From the NCBI GenBank assembly GCA_024274995.1, contig JAJSAA010000200.1, positions 1 to 41,033 of the forward strand: a stretch of 41,033 nucleotides of DNA, given 5' to 3'. The notes beneath the pieces are model-generated. The model did not search any database. It saw only the letters and a program-made list of their open reading frames with translations, and had not been told where the DNA came from. This document shows, piece after piece, positions 32,083 to 40,327 of this stretch. Each line of letters starts with the position of its first letter. Position 1 is the first letter of the stretch. Position numbers and translations under genes: made by a program. The DNA is from Deltaproteobacteria bacterium (GTDB taxonomy: Bacteria; Desulfobacterota; Desulfobulbia; Desulfobulbales; VMSU01).

Positions 32083-33639
32083 TTATCCCTTGCTGCTTAC
32101 CTTACGGATAGCCATCACTGCGAAATCACGGAAGAGACGCACTGTTTTAATGCGGCTCTTATCCAACAGAGGCCGCTCCCGCCTGCGGTCAAGATAGATA
32201 AGGCCAATCCCCTTTTTATCGAGACAGATGGGAAATAAATAGACGTTACGATCCTTGACCATATATTGAAAATTATCAGGGAAGGCCTGGGGCTTATTGG
32301 CCGGAATCATCATATCCTTACCCAGCTTCAAGGACTGAGGGATGGCAAACTGGGTGGAGGTGATAACGTGCTCAAATTTTTTGACGGCCTCGGGCTCAAT
32401 GTCGCCCAGCCCAAAACGTCCCATGAGGGAGACCTTGCTGGGCTGAACATTAATAATGGCCAGAATCACCCGGTCAAAACCGATACCCCGATAAAGGCCT
32501 TCGAGAAGATTAACATAAAACTCATTGAGGTTGAAGGGGCCCATGAGGGTCTCGGTGAGCTCACGGATAAAATCATTCACCGATTTATCCTTGCTTATGG
32601 GCAACTCATTTAGCTCATGTACCGCATCCCCCGGCCGGAGGTCGTCAACCGAGCCGTTTTCAGAGGCAACCCTGCCGACCTCAGCCGGTTTTCTGGTTGA
32701 CAATATACCCTTCTTGATATTTTTTTCGGCATTCCGTAACCGGCCGCGAATTTTAAGTTTATTTAAGCCGTAACGAATAGAATCAGAGATATCCTCCGAT
32801 ATGGCCACGCATTCATTGAGCTTGGCCACTACCTCCTCGGCATCAACGGAAAACATCTCACCATATCTATCAAGCAGGGCCTCCATATCCCCGCCCTCGC
32901 AAAACCGATCCACAAAATTATTGGAAAAATTGGCCAGATTAGTCAGGTAACCATCGGCATCATATTTATCACGCGGTGCCTGCGGATCATTATCCATGCC
33001 CATGGTGACTTTATCGGAAAGATTCCAGAATTTGGCCACCTCTTCGCCAATCTCCCGCAGGGTAATATCTCCCAGCACCGCCCGGGCTGCCCCATCCTCA
33101 GACATACCGTTTTTAACCTTAGTAGCAATATTTTTATAGTCATCGGGCAGATAAAGACAGATTATAATTTTGCCCAGATTATGCAGGAGAGTACAGATAA
33201 AGGCCTCTTCCGGGATAATATTAAGATTCTTTTCAACGGCAAGGTCACGGGCCTGAAGGCCGCTTAGAAACGACCTGGTGAGCAGCTTGCTGATGCTGTC
33301 CTTATCAACCCCGGACTTTATAAATTCCTCAAAGAGGGCAATGGCCGTGGCCAGATCACGCACCGCATCAAAGCCCAGGATAGTTACCGCCCTGGAGATC
33401 GAATTACAGGGGCGGCCCAGAGAGTAATAAGCGGAATTAACTACCTGCAACACCTTATTAGTGAGGGAATAATCCTTCAGAATCACCCTGGACAATTCAG
33501 CGGCAGCGGAACGGCTGCTACAGGTCAGAGAAATAAGCTCCTGGACATTATGGGACATGGCAGGCAACTCACTCATATTTATCATGGCAAATATTTCAGT
33601 AAGCCGCCCGGATGGGGTATTTTTCTGCTCTTCCGTCAT
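32083..33639 (-). CDS. HDOD-GAF signalling protein
   Basis: 518 residues. The HDOD domain (about 20-215) has ILKDYSLTNKVLQVVNSAYY, ISRAVTILGFDAVRDLA and CTLLHNLGKIII, where the usual HD is replaced by HN. A linker leads to a GAF-like domain (about 365-515: FNLNEFYVNLLEGLYRGIGF, then LFPICLDKKGIGLIYLD). HDOD proteins are mostly non-catalytic, and the loss of the Asp supports that here. It is divergent from the FHA/kinase/phosphatase module, which makes a shared pathway possible but unproven. Confidence 0.87.
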   Translation of the reverse strand: MTEEQKNTPSGRLTEIFAMINMSELPAMSHNVQELISLTCSSRSAAAELSRVILKDYSLTNKVLQVVNSAYYSLGRPCNSISRAVTILGFDAVRDLATAIALFEEFIKSGVDKDSISKLLTRSFLSGLQARDLAVEKNLNIIPEEAFICTLLHNLGKIIICLYLPDDYKNIATKVKNGMSEDGAARAVLGDITLREIGEEVAKFWNLSDKVTMGMDNDPQAPRDKYDADGYLTNLANFSNNFVDRFCEGGDMEALLDRYGEMFSVDAEEVVAKLNECVAISEDISDSIRYGLNKLKIRGRLRNAEKNIKKGILSTRKPAEVGRVASENGSVDDLRPGDAVHELNELPISKDKSVNDFIRELTETLMGPFNLNEFYVNLLEGLYRGIGFDRVILAIINVQPSKVSLMGRFGLGDIEPEAVKKFEHVITSTQFAIPQSLKLGKDMMIPANKPQAFPDNFQYMVKDRNVYLFPICLDKKGIGLIYLDRRRERPLLDKSRIKTVRLFRDFAVMAIRKVSSKG

Positions 33640-33836
33640 AAATTTCAGGTCAGTTTATTTTGGGGGACTAAACGTATTTGGTAATAATGCCATTCAATTT
33701 CCGAGAAAGCAAGGAGAAGGCAAAGAGAAAATTTATCTTTTTTATCTTTTTTCACTTTTTTCGCCTTATCTTGTGATAATCTCATAATATGCAGTCAGTT
33801 ATCAATAATCGTGACATTTTCCCAAGGAGTAGAAAA

Positions 33837-34538
33837 ATGACCGACTGGATCATTACCCTGCACGACAAAACTATCAGGCGTTTCACCATCAGGGCCGGAC
33901 AACAGCTTTCCATCGGCCGGGGCCAGGATTGTGACATCACCATTGACAACAAGGCCGTCTCACGGCGCCATATCTCCCTCGCCTTCCTGAACGGCATATA
34001 TTTCGTCTCCGACTTGGGAAGTACCAACGGCACCCTGGTGAACGGCAGGAAAATCACGGTGGATGAGCCGGTTACCGAAGAGGATAAAATAGAATTCGGC
34101 AAATTCACTCTCTCGCCCGCCGCCAACAGGGAGGATGGGCCGGGAGCAGGTGCCTCAGCCGCCGGTGACCTGGACATGAATGACGAGACTATTTTTGTCA
34201 AAACCCAGACAGCGGTTAGTTCCGGGAAGATCTTCCAACCCAAGACCAGCGGCCCGCATCTCACCGTTATCCAGGGCGGCGGCCAGCCGGACAAATTAGC
34301 ACTCCACGGCAAAAGCAGCATCAAAATCGGCAAGGCCGAGGACTGCGATCTCATCGTCAAAGGCTGGCTCATCGCCCCGGCCCAGTGCTATATTATTAAA
34401 CAGGACAAGGGCTATTGTCTGATTCCCCAGAAATCATGGGCCGCGACCATGGTCAACGACACCAAGGCCAGCCGGGAACGGCCGCTGCGGGCCGGTGATA
34501 TTATAAAAATCCGCCAGAATGTCATTCGTTTTGAGTAA
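33837..34538 (+). CDS. Double FHA-domain protein
   Basis: 233 residues from MTDWIITLHD; AAGGAG 7 nt upstream decides this start over an ATG 16 codons earlier. The first FHA domain (about 1-90) is canonical, with SIGRGQDCDI, SRRHI and LGSTNGTLVNG, the residues that hold phosphothreonine. The second (about 145-233) is degenerate, with IKIGKAEDCDLIV but no SxxH or NG motif. FHA domains read threonine phosphorylation, so with the Ser/Thr kinase and PP2C genes directly downstream this protein is the likely phospho-reader of the module. Confidence 0.9.
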   Translation: MTDWIITLHDKTIRRFTIRAGQQLSIGRGQDCDITIDNKAVSRRHISLAFLNGIYFVSDLGSTNGTLVNGRKITVDEPVTEEDKIEFGKFTLSPAANREDGPGAGASAAGDLDMNDETIFVKTQTAVSSGKIFQPKTSGPHLTVIQGGGQPDKLALHGKSSIKIGKAEDCDLIVKGWLIAPAQCYIIKQDKGYCLIPQKSWAATMVNDTKASRERPLRAGDIIKIRQNVIRFE

Positions 34539-34545
34539 CTATTCA
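34535..34545 (+). repeat. Dispersed motif GTAACTATTCA (REP-like), copy 3
   Basis: An 11-base match to the copies at 5653 and 24712. It includes the TAA stop codon of the FHA gene. Confidence 0.4.
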
Positions 34546-34561
34546 ATGCAATGTCCACAAT

Positions 34562-34585
34562 GAGCAATAGAGCAATAGAGCAATA
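34562..34585 (+). repeat. 8-bp tandem repeat (GAGCAATA)x3
   Basis: Three exact copies in the 89-bp gap between the FHA gene and the kinase start, 43 bp before the ATG at 34628. Repeats at such a place can alter leader spacing through copy-number change. Confidence 0.7.
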
Positions 34586-34627
34586 ATCACTGGCTGATTA
34601 TCAAGCATAATACTGAAGTTACAAAGG

Positions 34628-34762
34628 ATGTTTACTAAGCTGATAAAACAATTAAAGGGCGGTACCCCGGCGGCCCCGGACAACAGCGGCCCCAGGCCGG
34701 CAGCCGATGAACCGGCCTGGCAGCCCGGCGATATTATTCTGGAACGTTACCGGGTGGACTAA
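34628..34762 (+). pseudogene. N-terminal segment of the Ser/Thr kinase, ended by an in-frame TAA
   Basis: From ATG 34628 the frame runs 44 codons to TAA (34760-34762), then continues in the same frame into the kinase. The segment ends DIILERYRVD, which is the expected strand just before the glycine-rich loop, and after the stop the frame reads VHGGAMGRVYIAWH. A single CAA or AAA to TAA change, a base-calling error, or real readthrough could explain it. Confidence 0.7.
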
Positions 34763-34777
34763 GTTCATGGCGGTGCC

Positions 34778-37030
34778 ATGGGCCGGGTCTATATTGCCTG
34801 GCATCTCGGCTGGAATATCCCCGTGGCCATCAAGGCCCCAAAGCCGGAGGTGCTGGCGGTACCCGAAGGTATCAAACGAGTCCTCACCGAGGCCGATAGC
34901 TGGGTCAGAATGGGGATGCACCCAAATATTGCCACCTGCTTTTATGTTCTCAATATAGACAGTATCCCCTATCTTTTTATTGAATATGTCAACGGCGGCG
35001 ATCTTCAGGAGTGGATAAAGAGCGGCCGCTGCCGTGACCAGCGCACCAATCTCTCCCTCGCCGTCCAGTTTTGCCACGGCATGGAGTTCACCCACAGCAA
35101 GGGTATTATTCACCGGGATATAAAACCCCAGAATATTCTGCTCACCAAGAATGCCCTTTTAAAGATTACCGATTTCGGTATTATCCAGATTAGAACCGCC
35201 AGCAGACCAGGAGAGACGGGGGCTGCGCTCTCCCCCGACCAGACCGGGCCAGAGGTTACGGCAGGTTTTCGCGGCACTCTAGGATACGCCTCCCCGGAGC
35301 AGCTGCGCGATGCCCACCGCATTGACCGGCGCAGCGATATATTTTCATTTGGAATCTGCCTCTGGCTCATGTTCTGCGGTCGTAAGCCCTATGCCAATAA
35401 CGCCGCGCCTGCCACAGCCGTCTTCTCTGCCAGCGAGTCTAAACTTCATCCATCTCTAAAAAGAATACTCCTTAAAGCCGTGGCCGTTGAGCCGGCGGCC
35501 CGCTACCAAAACTTCAGCCTCCTCCGTCAAGACCTGAACCAGGCCCATATCGACTTATTCAAGGTTGGCTGCCCCTATATGCAGATTAATTTCAGTGACA
35601 TTCAGGCCGAAAACTTAAACAACCGCGCCGTTTCCTGTCTGGAACTGGGCCGCAAACGGGAGGCGGCCGGGCTGCTTAACCGGGCTTTGGACAATAACGA
35701 TACCCTGCCCGAGGCCATTTACAATTTTATCCTGCTGAAATGGAAGGAGCAGGGGGCCAAGCCCGATTATCTTCTCCGTCAGTTAGAGGCGGCCAAACAG
35801 AGACTGCCGTCATCCGCCATCATTGACGCCCTGCAGCAGGCGATAAAATGTGACATTCTGGGCCGAGCCTGGCAACAGAATAATGCGGAACAGACCGCCA
35901 AAAAATTCTTCCCTGAATACGCCCTCTGCCCGCCCAGAAATTCGGTGGAAATATTCCGGGACGGCCAGGCACTGCTGGCCTCACGCAAGAATATCCAGTA
36001 TCTTTTTAATGAGAACCGCCAGGCGGAGTGCTTCCAAGCCCTGCTCAAGGCCTGGGCTGGAATAGGTTTTCGACGGGACAAGGTTTTTATAGATATTTAC
36101 GAAAAGCTATATCCCCAGGCAACCCCGGCCGGAATTAAAGGCGTCATAAGAATAGCCACCATCCCAGCCCAAGAAGCAACCGCCAGGGGAATACTCTATC
36201 TCCCCGGCCCCGGCAAAGTTCTCTCGTTAAGCAAATCCGGCCGGGTGACTCTGCGCTCATACGGCCGCCGAGCCAAAATAACCGCCTTAGGAAAATTCCA
36301 TGCTATACGAAATACCGCCCTCAACCGGGACGGCACCATGCTTGGTCTAAGCGGCAGAAACGGGATTATAGATATTATTTCGCTACCTGACGGCGATAAA
36401 CGGCAATACAAAATTCAGGGTCAGGTTACGGCCCTGGCCTTCAGCCCCGACAATCAGCGGCTGAGTGTCGGCAGTGATACGGGCCTTATCCAGACCTTTA
36501 AGTTCTCCGGCGGCTCAACTCGTCAGACTGAAGCAGCCCAGGCCGGCCCCATCCGTTCCCTGATTTATTTCAATAAGGGCCTGGACTTTGTGACTGGCAG
36601 CGAGAACGGCACCCTCCATTTCTGGGATCAGGACGGGGGCTGCATCCGGACAACCCCCGCCCATGCCATGCCGATTACCACCCTTGCTGCGGCCGCCAAT
36701 GGTTTATCATTTATCTCCGCCGCCGCTGACCGGATTATTAAGGTCTGGGACAGGCAGAACGGCCAATGCCGCGACACCATTCAGGCCCATGATGACCGGA
36801 TAAACGCGGCCTTTATAACCGAGGACAATAAATATATAATAAGCGGCTGTGACGATGATTTAATCAAGATATGGGAGATCAAAGAATCTTGTTGCAAGTA
36901 TATTATGGACGGCCGGGGGGATGGTATCCGCAGCCTTTGCCCAGGCCCCCGGCCCTATATTTTTCTGGCCGGCAGAAATGATGGCGCAATCGTAATTTGG
37001 ATGATGATATATGAACTTTGCTACGTTTAA
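34778..37030 (+). CDS. Ser/Thr protein kinase with C-terminal WD40 propeller
   Basis: 750 residues from ATG 34778, the first start after the in-frame stop. Kinase motifs are VAIKAPKPE (Lys19), IIHRDIKPQNILL (Asp114), ITDFG (Asp132) and RGTLGYASPEQ, so catalysis is possible, but translation from here loses strand 1 and most of the glycine loop. A helical TPR-like part (about 275-440) precedes several WD40 blades (about 450-745, for example IIKVWDRQNGQCRDTIQAHD and DLIKIWEI). No transmembrane segment is seen, so it is probably a cytoplasmic kinase with a protein-binding propeller. Its end overlaps the PP2C gene by 20 bp. Whether the full-length enzyme is made is open. Confidence 0.85.
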   Translation: MGRVYIAWHLGWNIPVAIKAPKPEVLAVPEGIKRVLTEADSWVRMGMHPNIATCFYVLNIDSIPYLFIEYVNGGDLQEWIKSGRCRDQRTNLSLAVQFCHGMEFTHSKGIIHRDIKPQNILLTKNALLKITDFGIIQIRTASRPGETGAALSPDQTGPEVTAGFRGTLGYASPEQLRDAHRIDRRSDIFSFGICLWLMFCGRKPYANNAAPATAVFSASESKLHPSLKRILLKAVAVEPAARYQNFSLLRQDLNQAHIDLFKVGCPYMQINFSDIQAENLNNRAVSCLELGRKREAAGLLNRALDNNDTLPEAIYNFILLKWKEQGAKPDYLLRQLEAAKQRLPSSAIIDALQQAIKCDILGRAWQQNNAEQTAKKFFPEYALCPPRNSVEIFRDGQALLASRKNIQYLFNENRQAECFQALLKAWAGIGFRRDKVFIDIYEKLYPQATPAGIKGVIRIATIPAQEATARGILYLPGPGKVLSLSKSGRVTLRSYGRRAKITALGKFHAIRNTALNRDGTMLGLSGRNGIIDIISLPDGDKRQYKIQGQVTALAFSPDNQRLSVGSDTGLIQTFKFSGGSTRQTEAAQAGPIRSLIYFNKGLDFVTGSENGTLHFWDQDGGCIRTTPAHAMPITTLAAAANGLSFISAAADRIIKVWDRQNGQCRDTIQAHDDRINAAFITEDNKYIISGCDDDLIKIWEIKESCCKYIMDGRGDGIRSLCPGPRPYIFLAGRNDGAIVIWMMIYELCYV

Positions 37031-37784
37031 AAGAAAATTAATGTTCTGGCGGCAAGCGGCAATACAGTTCAGCGGCCGCACCGATACCGGCCGCCACCGA
37101 GCAGCCAACGAGGACAGTTTCGCCGTCCTGCCCCGTCTGAACCTGATGATGGTGGCCGATGGCATAGGCGGTCATAAGGCCGGTGAGGTCGCCAGTCGGC
37201 GGGCGGTGGAAATAATGATTGATTTGTTGAGCCCGCGGATCTTGAGGGAGGTAAGGGGCAATCGAGAGGGAATCAAGCATCTGCTTATCAGCAGCCTGTG
37301 CCGGGTCAATGACAAAATAATGGCCATGGCCGCCAACCATGAGGATTTATCCGGCATGGGTACTACCTTTATCACCGCCTTAATTGATAACGGCTCTCTC
37401 TACACCTGCCATGTGGGTGACGTCCGGGCCTATATTGCCGGCCAGAACGGTCTGCGACAGGTAACCAATGACCATAGTTACGCCGCCGAATTCAAGCGCT
37501 GCACAACAGACACAGAGCAAATAGCGCCGCCGGCCAGAAATATCGTCAGCCGGGCCGTCGGCTTCCCCTTTCGCGAGGATCCGGAATGCCATTGCCTGCC
37601 GCTCTCCCCCCGTGAGCGGGTAACTATCTGCTCCGACGGGTTGTGGTCAATGGTCAGCGATGAGAAAATAGCCGCCATCATCAGTCAGGCGGCAAATCCC
37701 GAGGAGGCCTGCGCCGAATATATCAAGGCCGCCAATGATAATGGGGGCAAGGATAACATAACCGCCGTTGTAGCCTATACCTGA
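37011..37784 (+). CDS. PP2C-family Ser/Thr phosphatase
   Basis: 257 residues with the PPM/PP2C motifs in order: GRTDTGRHRAANEDSFAV, MMVADGIGGHKAGEVAS with the metal-binding DG, GMGTTFITALI, CHVGDVRAYIAG (the usual GDSR is GDVR), TICSDGLWSMV and GGKDNITAVV. It should reverse phosphorylation by the adjacent kinase. The start overlaps the kinase end, implying coupled translation; an ATG ten codons later is also possible. Its stop overlaps that of the convergent yggU by 10 bp. Confidence 0.93.
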   Translation: MNFATFKRKLMFWRQAAIQFSGRTDTGRHRAANEDSFAVLPRLNLMMVADGIGGHKAGEVASRRAVEIMIDLLSPRILREVRGNREGIKHLLISSLCRVNDKIMAMAANHEDLSGMGTTFITALIDNGSLYTCHVGDVRAYIAGQNGLRQVTNDHSYAAEFKRCTTDTEQIAPPARNIVSRAVGFPFREDPECHCLPLSPRERVTICSDGLWSMVSDEKIAAIISQAANPEEACAEYIKAANDNGGKDNITAVVAYT

Positions 37785-38098
37785 ATAACTGCGGATAGAA
37801 CTGGCAGAACATCATCTATGCCAAGGCCGGAGAGCAAAAGACGTTTATGACGGCTCTGCTGACCGTGGAGCAGAATAATACTACCTTTGGAGATATGAAA
37901 AAGTTTGGCTAAAATTTTGATTACCCGGCCATTGGCCTTGCCATCAACGGGCGGAGAGGTAACCACAAGTTTCAGGGACTCCCCGTGGATACCGACAAAG
38001 GCATCTCTTGAGGCCCTAGGCTGGACATAGACATTAAGCAATACCCCATCGTCACTCTGGGTCAGACACCCCTGGGCCAGGAGCGGATGCTCAATCAT
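37775..38098 (-). CDS. DUF167 (YggU) family protein
   Basis: 107 residues from MIEHPLLAQG. The DUF167 signature is visible as VLLNVYVQPRASRDAFVGIH, LKLVVTSPPVDGKAN and ISKGSIILLHGQQSRHKRLL. The function of the family is unknown. I chose ATG 38098, which overlaps the DivIVA stop (38091-38093) in an ATGATTGA arrangement; the frame is open 14 codons further upstream. It is the last gene of the metG-to-yggU minus-strand run. Confidence 0.87.
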   Translation of the reverse strand: MIEHPLLAQGCLTQSDDGVLLNVYVQPRASRDAFVGIHGESLKLVVTSPPVDGKANGRVIKILAKLFHISKGSIILLHGQQSRHKRLLLSGLGIDDVLPVLSAVIQV

Positions 38099-38867
38099 CT
38101 TTTTTTTTATCCCCGGCAATGGTGATATCAATTTCCTCATTATCCAGGGGATCTTCCAGGGTGAACATGATTTCGTTGTCCAGGTCAGGCATAGTTATTT
38201 CAGACACCTCAGCATCGAGGCTGATAGTAGCCGGGGCCTTGGGCAATTCATCGGGCAACCCCATATCTGCCGCCATCTCGGATCCTGGTAGCACATCAGC
38301 ACTTAGATCTATCTTCTCGTAAAGATCGTCGAGATCCAAGGGAGGATCAGGCGTGGTATCTGGAACCGAAGCTTCCTCCTCCTGCGACTCATTATCTTCA
38401 GCCCTCACCCGGTCAGGCGCTCCGTCAATATTTTGTTCTATCCCACCGAGATAGTTGTCAATTACCCGTCGTAGATCAGCCGCCAACTCGCCCTGCATGG
38501 CCCGCAGTTCATCCACCCGCCCCTCAAGCTCGGCAATCTCCTGATTGGCGGCATCCTTCAGCTCCTTCACCTCCTGCCGGGCCTTAAACAGCAATTCATC
38601 GGCCCGTTCACGGCCGCGCTGTTTCATTTCATCTACCACCTTCTGACCCGCGATAAGGGCATCTTTAAAAGAATGCTCTTCGTTCTTCAGAGAATTCATC
38701 TCCTGTCTCATGGTTTCAACCTGCTCAGTCAGCAGCCGTTTCTCCTCCAGGGCCATGAGATAATGCTCTGCCACCTGTTCCAGAAAACCGTCCACCTCGT
38801 CCACATCAAAACCCCGAAAACGAACATGAAACTGTTTAGATTGAATATCCTGCGGTGATATAGTCAT
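38091..38867 (-). CDS. DivIVA-domain protein
   Basis: 258 residues from MTISPQDIQSKQFHVRFRGF, the DivIVA membrane-binding N-terminus with the usual FDVDEVDGFLEQV. A coiled coil runs to about residue 155, followed by an acidic, low-complexity tail ending KKKDD. AGAAGG 8 nt upstream favours ATG 38867 over a GTG three codons earlier. DivIVA proteins mark curved membrane at poles and septa; with YggT and a MinD-like ATPase beside it, a role in division or polarity is likely. A run of nine A (38108-38100) lies just before the stop. Confidence 0.87.
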   Translation of the reverse strand: MTISPQDIQSKQFHVRFRGFDVDEVDGFLEQVAEHYLMALEEKRLLTEQVETMRQEMNSLKNEEHSFKDALIAGQKVVDEMKQRGRERADELLFKARQEVKELKDAANQEIAELEGRVDELRAMQGELAADLRRVIDNYLGGIEQNIDGAPDRVRAEDNESQEEEASVPDTTPDPPLDLDDLYEKIDLSADVLPGSEMAADMGLPDELPKAPATISLDAEVSEITMPDLDNEIMFTLEDPLDNEEIDITIAGDKKKDD

Positions 38868-38901
38868 GTTAGACACCTTCTTATTTGGCAGCTGTTCAAA
38901 A

Positions 38902-39201
38902 TCAACCCATACTCATGGCAAGACGATGCAGAGTCGGCACGAGAAAACTCTGTAAAAAGATAATTGCCAGAATCAGAATCATGGGCGAAAAATCTATGCC
39001 GCCGCCCACTACGGGAAGAAAACGGCGGATACGAACCAGGACTGGCTCGGTAATATCATAGAGAAAACGGACAATGGGATTATAGGGGTCAGCATTGACC
39101 CAAGAGATAACCGCCCGGCCGATAACTACCCACATATAGGCTGAAAGCACGAAATCCACCAGGGTGGCCACCGCGTTTAAAAAATTGGCAAATACAAACA
39201 T
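38902..39201 (-). CDS. YggT family membrane protein
   Basis: 99 residues with two hydrophobic segments and the family core AYMWVVIGRAVISWVNADPYN plus a loop with ITEPVLVRIRRFLPVVGGGIDFSPM. This matches YggT/YlmG, small membrane proteins often next to division genes. AAGGATAT precedes the ATG. Its place between the MinD-like and DivIVA genes repeats a widespread linkage seen with yggU. Confidence 0.92.
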   Translation of the reverse strand: MFVFANFLNAVATLVDFVLSAYMWVVIGRAVISWVNADPYNPIVRFLYDITEPVLVRIRRFLPVVGGGIDFSPMILILAIIFLQSFLVPTLHRLAMSMG

Positions 39202-39227
39202 GTTAAATATCCTTATAGTCTATTTGA

Positions 39228-39992
39228 TTACAGAGCAGAAACAGCCTTGCCTAATTGGCGTACCGCCTTACTGGCCTTCGCCTCAGGGTTGTTATTAACA
39301 AAGGGTTTCTGCGTCCTGATAGCCCGGCTGACATGAGTATCTTGCGGGATAATTCCCAAAAGCGCTGGTTCAATATCCAGAAATTTTTTCAGTACCGCAG
39401 CGATGCCGTTAAAGACCTCCCGCCCCTCTTTTTTACTTTTAACGCTGTTAATCAACAGATGAAAAACGCTTTTATCATATTGTTTGTTCAAGACCTTAAT
39501 CAGGGCGTAGGCATCAGTCATGGAGGTGGGATCAGGCGACATTACCACAATATTATTATCGGCCCATTGATTAAACCAAAGGACAGAATCGCCAATACCA
39601 GCCGCCGTATCAAGTAATACATAATCAAAAGTGCCGGCCACCTCCTCCAGAGCACTGGTGAGAAAGGCCTGCTCTTCATAGGCCAGGCTGGCCATCTCTG
39701 GAACTCCGGAGCTAGCCGGTAAAACGAAAAAGTTCTGGTCAATCCGCACCAGAATATCCATGAGTGGCATGCCGTTTTCCACCGCCTCACGCAGGGTATG
39801 CCGAGCATTTATTCCCAGCACGATATCCACATTGGCCAAGCCCAGATCACCATCCACCAGCAGCACCTTTTTACCCTCCCGGGCCATGGCGCTGGAGACA
39901 TTAACCGCTACCGAGGTCTTGCCGACCCCGCCCTTGCCGCTGCTGATACAGATTATCCGCGGGCCGCTATTTTTATCCGCTGGCGCATCCAT
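39228..39992 (-). CDS. MinD/FlhG-type ParA-family ATPase
   Basis: 254 residues with the deviant Walker A CISSGKGGVGKTSVAVN (signature Lys near residue 20), VLLVDGDLGLANVD (Walker A') and YVLLDTAAGIG (Walker B). DPTSMTDAYALIKVL is typical of the FlhG/YlxH (MinD2) branch that sets flagellar number or site, rather than MinD proper. No amphipathic MTS is obvious at the C-terminus. It starts 5 bp after the 109-residue ORF, so the two are coupled. Partner choice (flagella, division or chemosensory arrays) cannot be read from this window. Confidence 0.88.
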   Translation of the reverse strand: MDAPADKNSGPRIICISSGKGGVGKTSVAVNVSSAMAREGKKVLLVDGDLGLANVDIVLGINARHTLREAVENGMPLMDILVRIDQNFFVLPASSGVPEMASLAYEEQAFLTSALEEVAGTFDYVLLDTAAGIGDSVLWFNQWADNNIVVMSPDPTSMTDAYALIKVLNKQYDKSVFHLLINSVKSKKEGREVFNGIAAVLKKFLDIEPALLGIIPQDTHVSRAIRTQKPFVNNNPEAKASKAVRQLGKAVSAL

Positions 39993-39997
39993 TATAA

Positions 39998-40327
39998 TTA
40001 CCTTTTTTTAAGAAAACCAAAGAGCTGAATCTTTTCCTCAACACTTACCTGACAGGGGATTGAGGCTGGCGCCCTGAGTTTCCTGTCCCGGCTGCTGTCT
40101 ACCGCCCGACCGCCGTCAGCAAGGCAAAAGCCGCCCTGTTCCTCGCATGAATTTATTATAGCACGACTAAGGGCGTCATGGTCAAGCTCGGTCTCGGCCC
40201 GCAGCAGGCAAAGACCGGCCAGATGCCGGGATTTATCGTGTATTCTCAGGCGCTTCAGGGGCATAAAGGCACTCTGACGCTCCAATATCTCCAGGGTCTG
40301 GGGCCCTGTTATCCTCCGGGCTGCCAT
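39998..40327 (-). CDS. Conserved-context hypothetical protein between metG and the MinD-like gene
   Basis: 109 residues, basic and soluble, with no recognised domain: MAARRITGPQTLEILERQSA at the start, two Cys in the middle (SCEEQGGFC) and EEKIQLFGFLKKR at the end. The ATG at 40327 overlaps a TGA of the metG frame as TGATG, and the stop is 5 bp before the MinD-like gene, so it is tightly built into the operon. Tight coupling suggests a function linked to the ATPase, but nothing in the sequence proves it. Confidence 0.7.
   Translation of the reverse strand: MAARRITGPQTLEILERQSAFMPLKRLRIHDKSRHLAGLCLLRAETELDHDALSRAIINSCEEQGGFCLADGGRAVDSSRDRKLRAPASIPCQVSVEEKIQLFGFLKKR

Noticed and set aside
33640..33836. 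Small coding ORF between the HDOD-GAF and FHA genes
   Set aside because: The plus-strand frame open here is very hydrophobic only because of TTT-rich DNA, has no ribosome site and runs into the divergent promoter region.
33782..34372. 196-codon minus-strand ORF over the FHA gene
   Set aside because: The FHA frame has clear motifs and a good ribosome site; the antisense product is low in recognisable features.
34652..35113. 153-codon minus-strand ORF across the kinase stop codon
   Set aside because: Considered because the kinase frame is interrupted here, but the plus-strand frame shows kinase motifs on both sides of the stop and the antisense product shows none.
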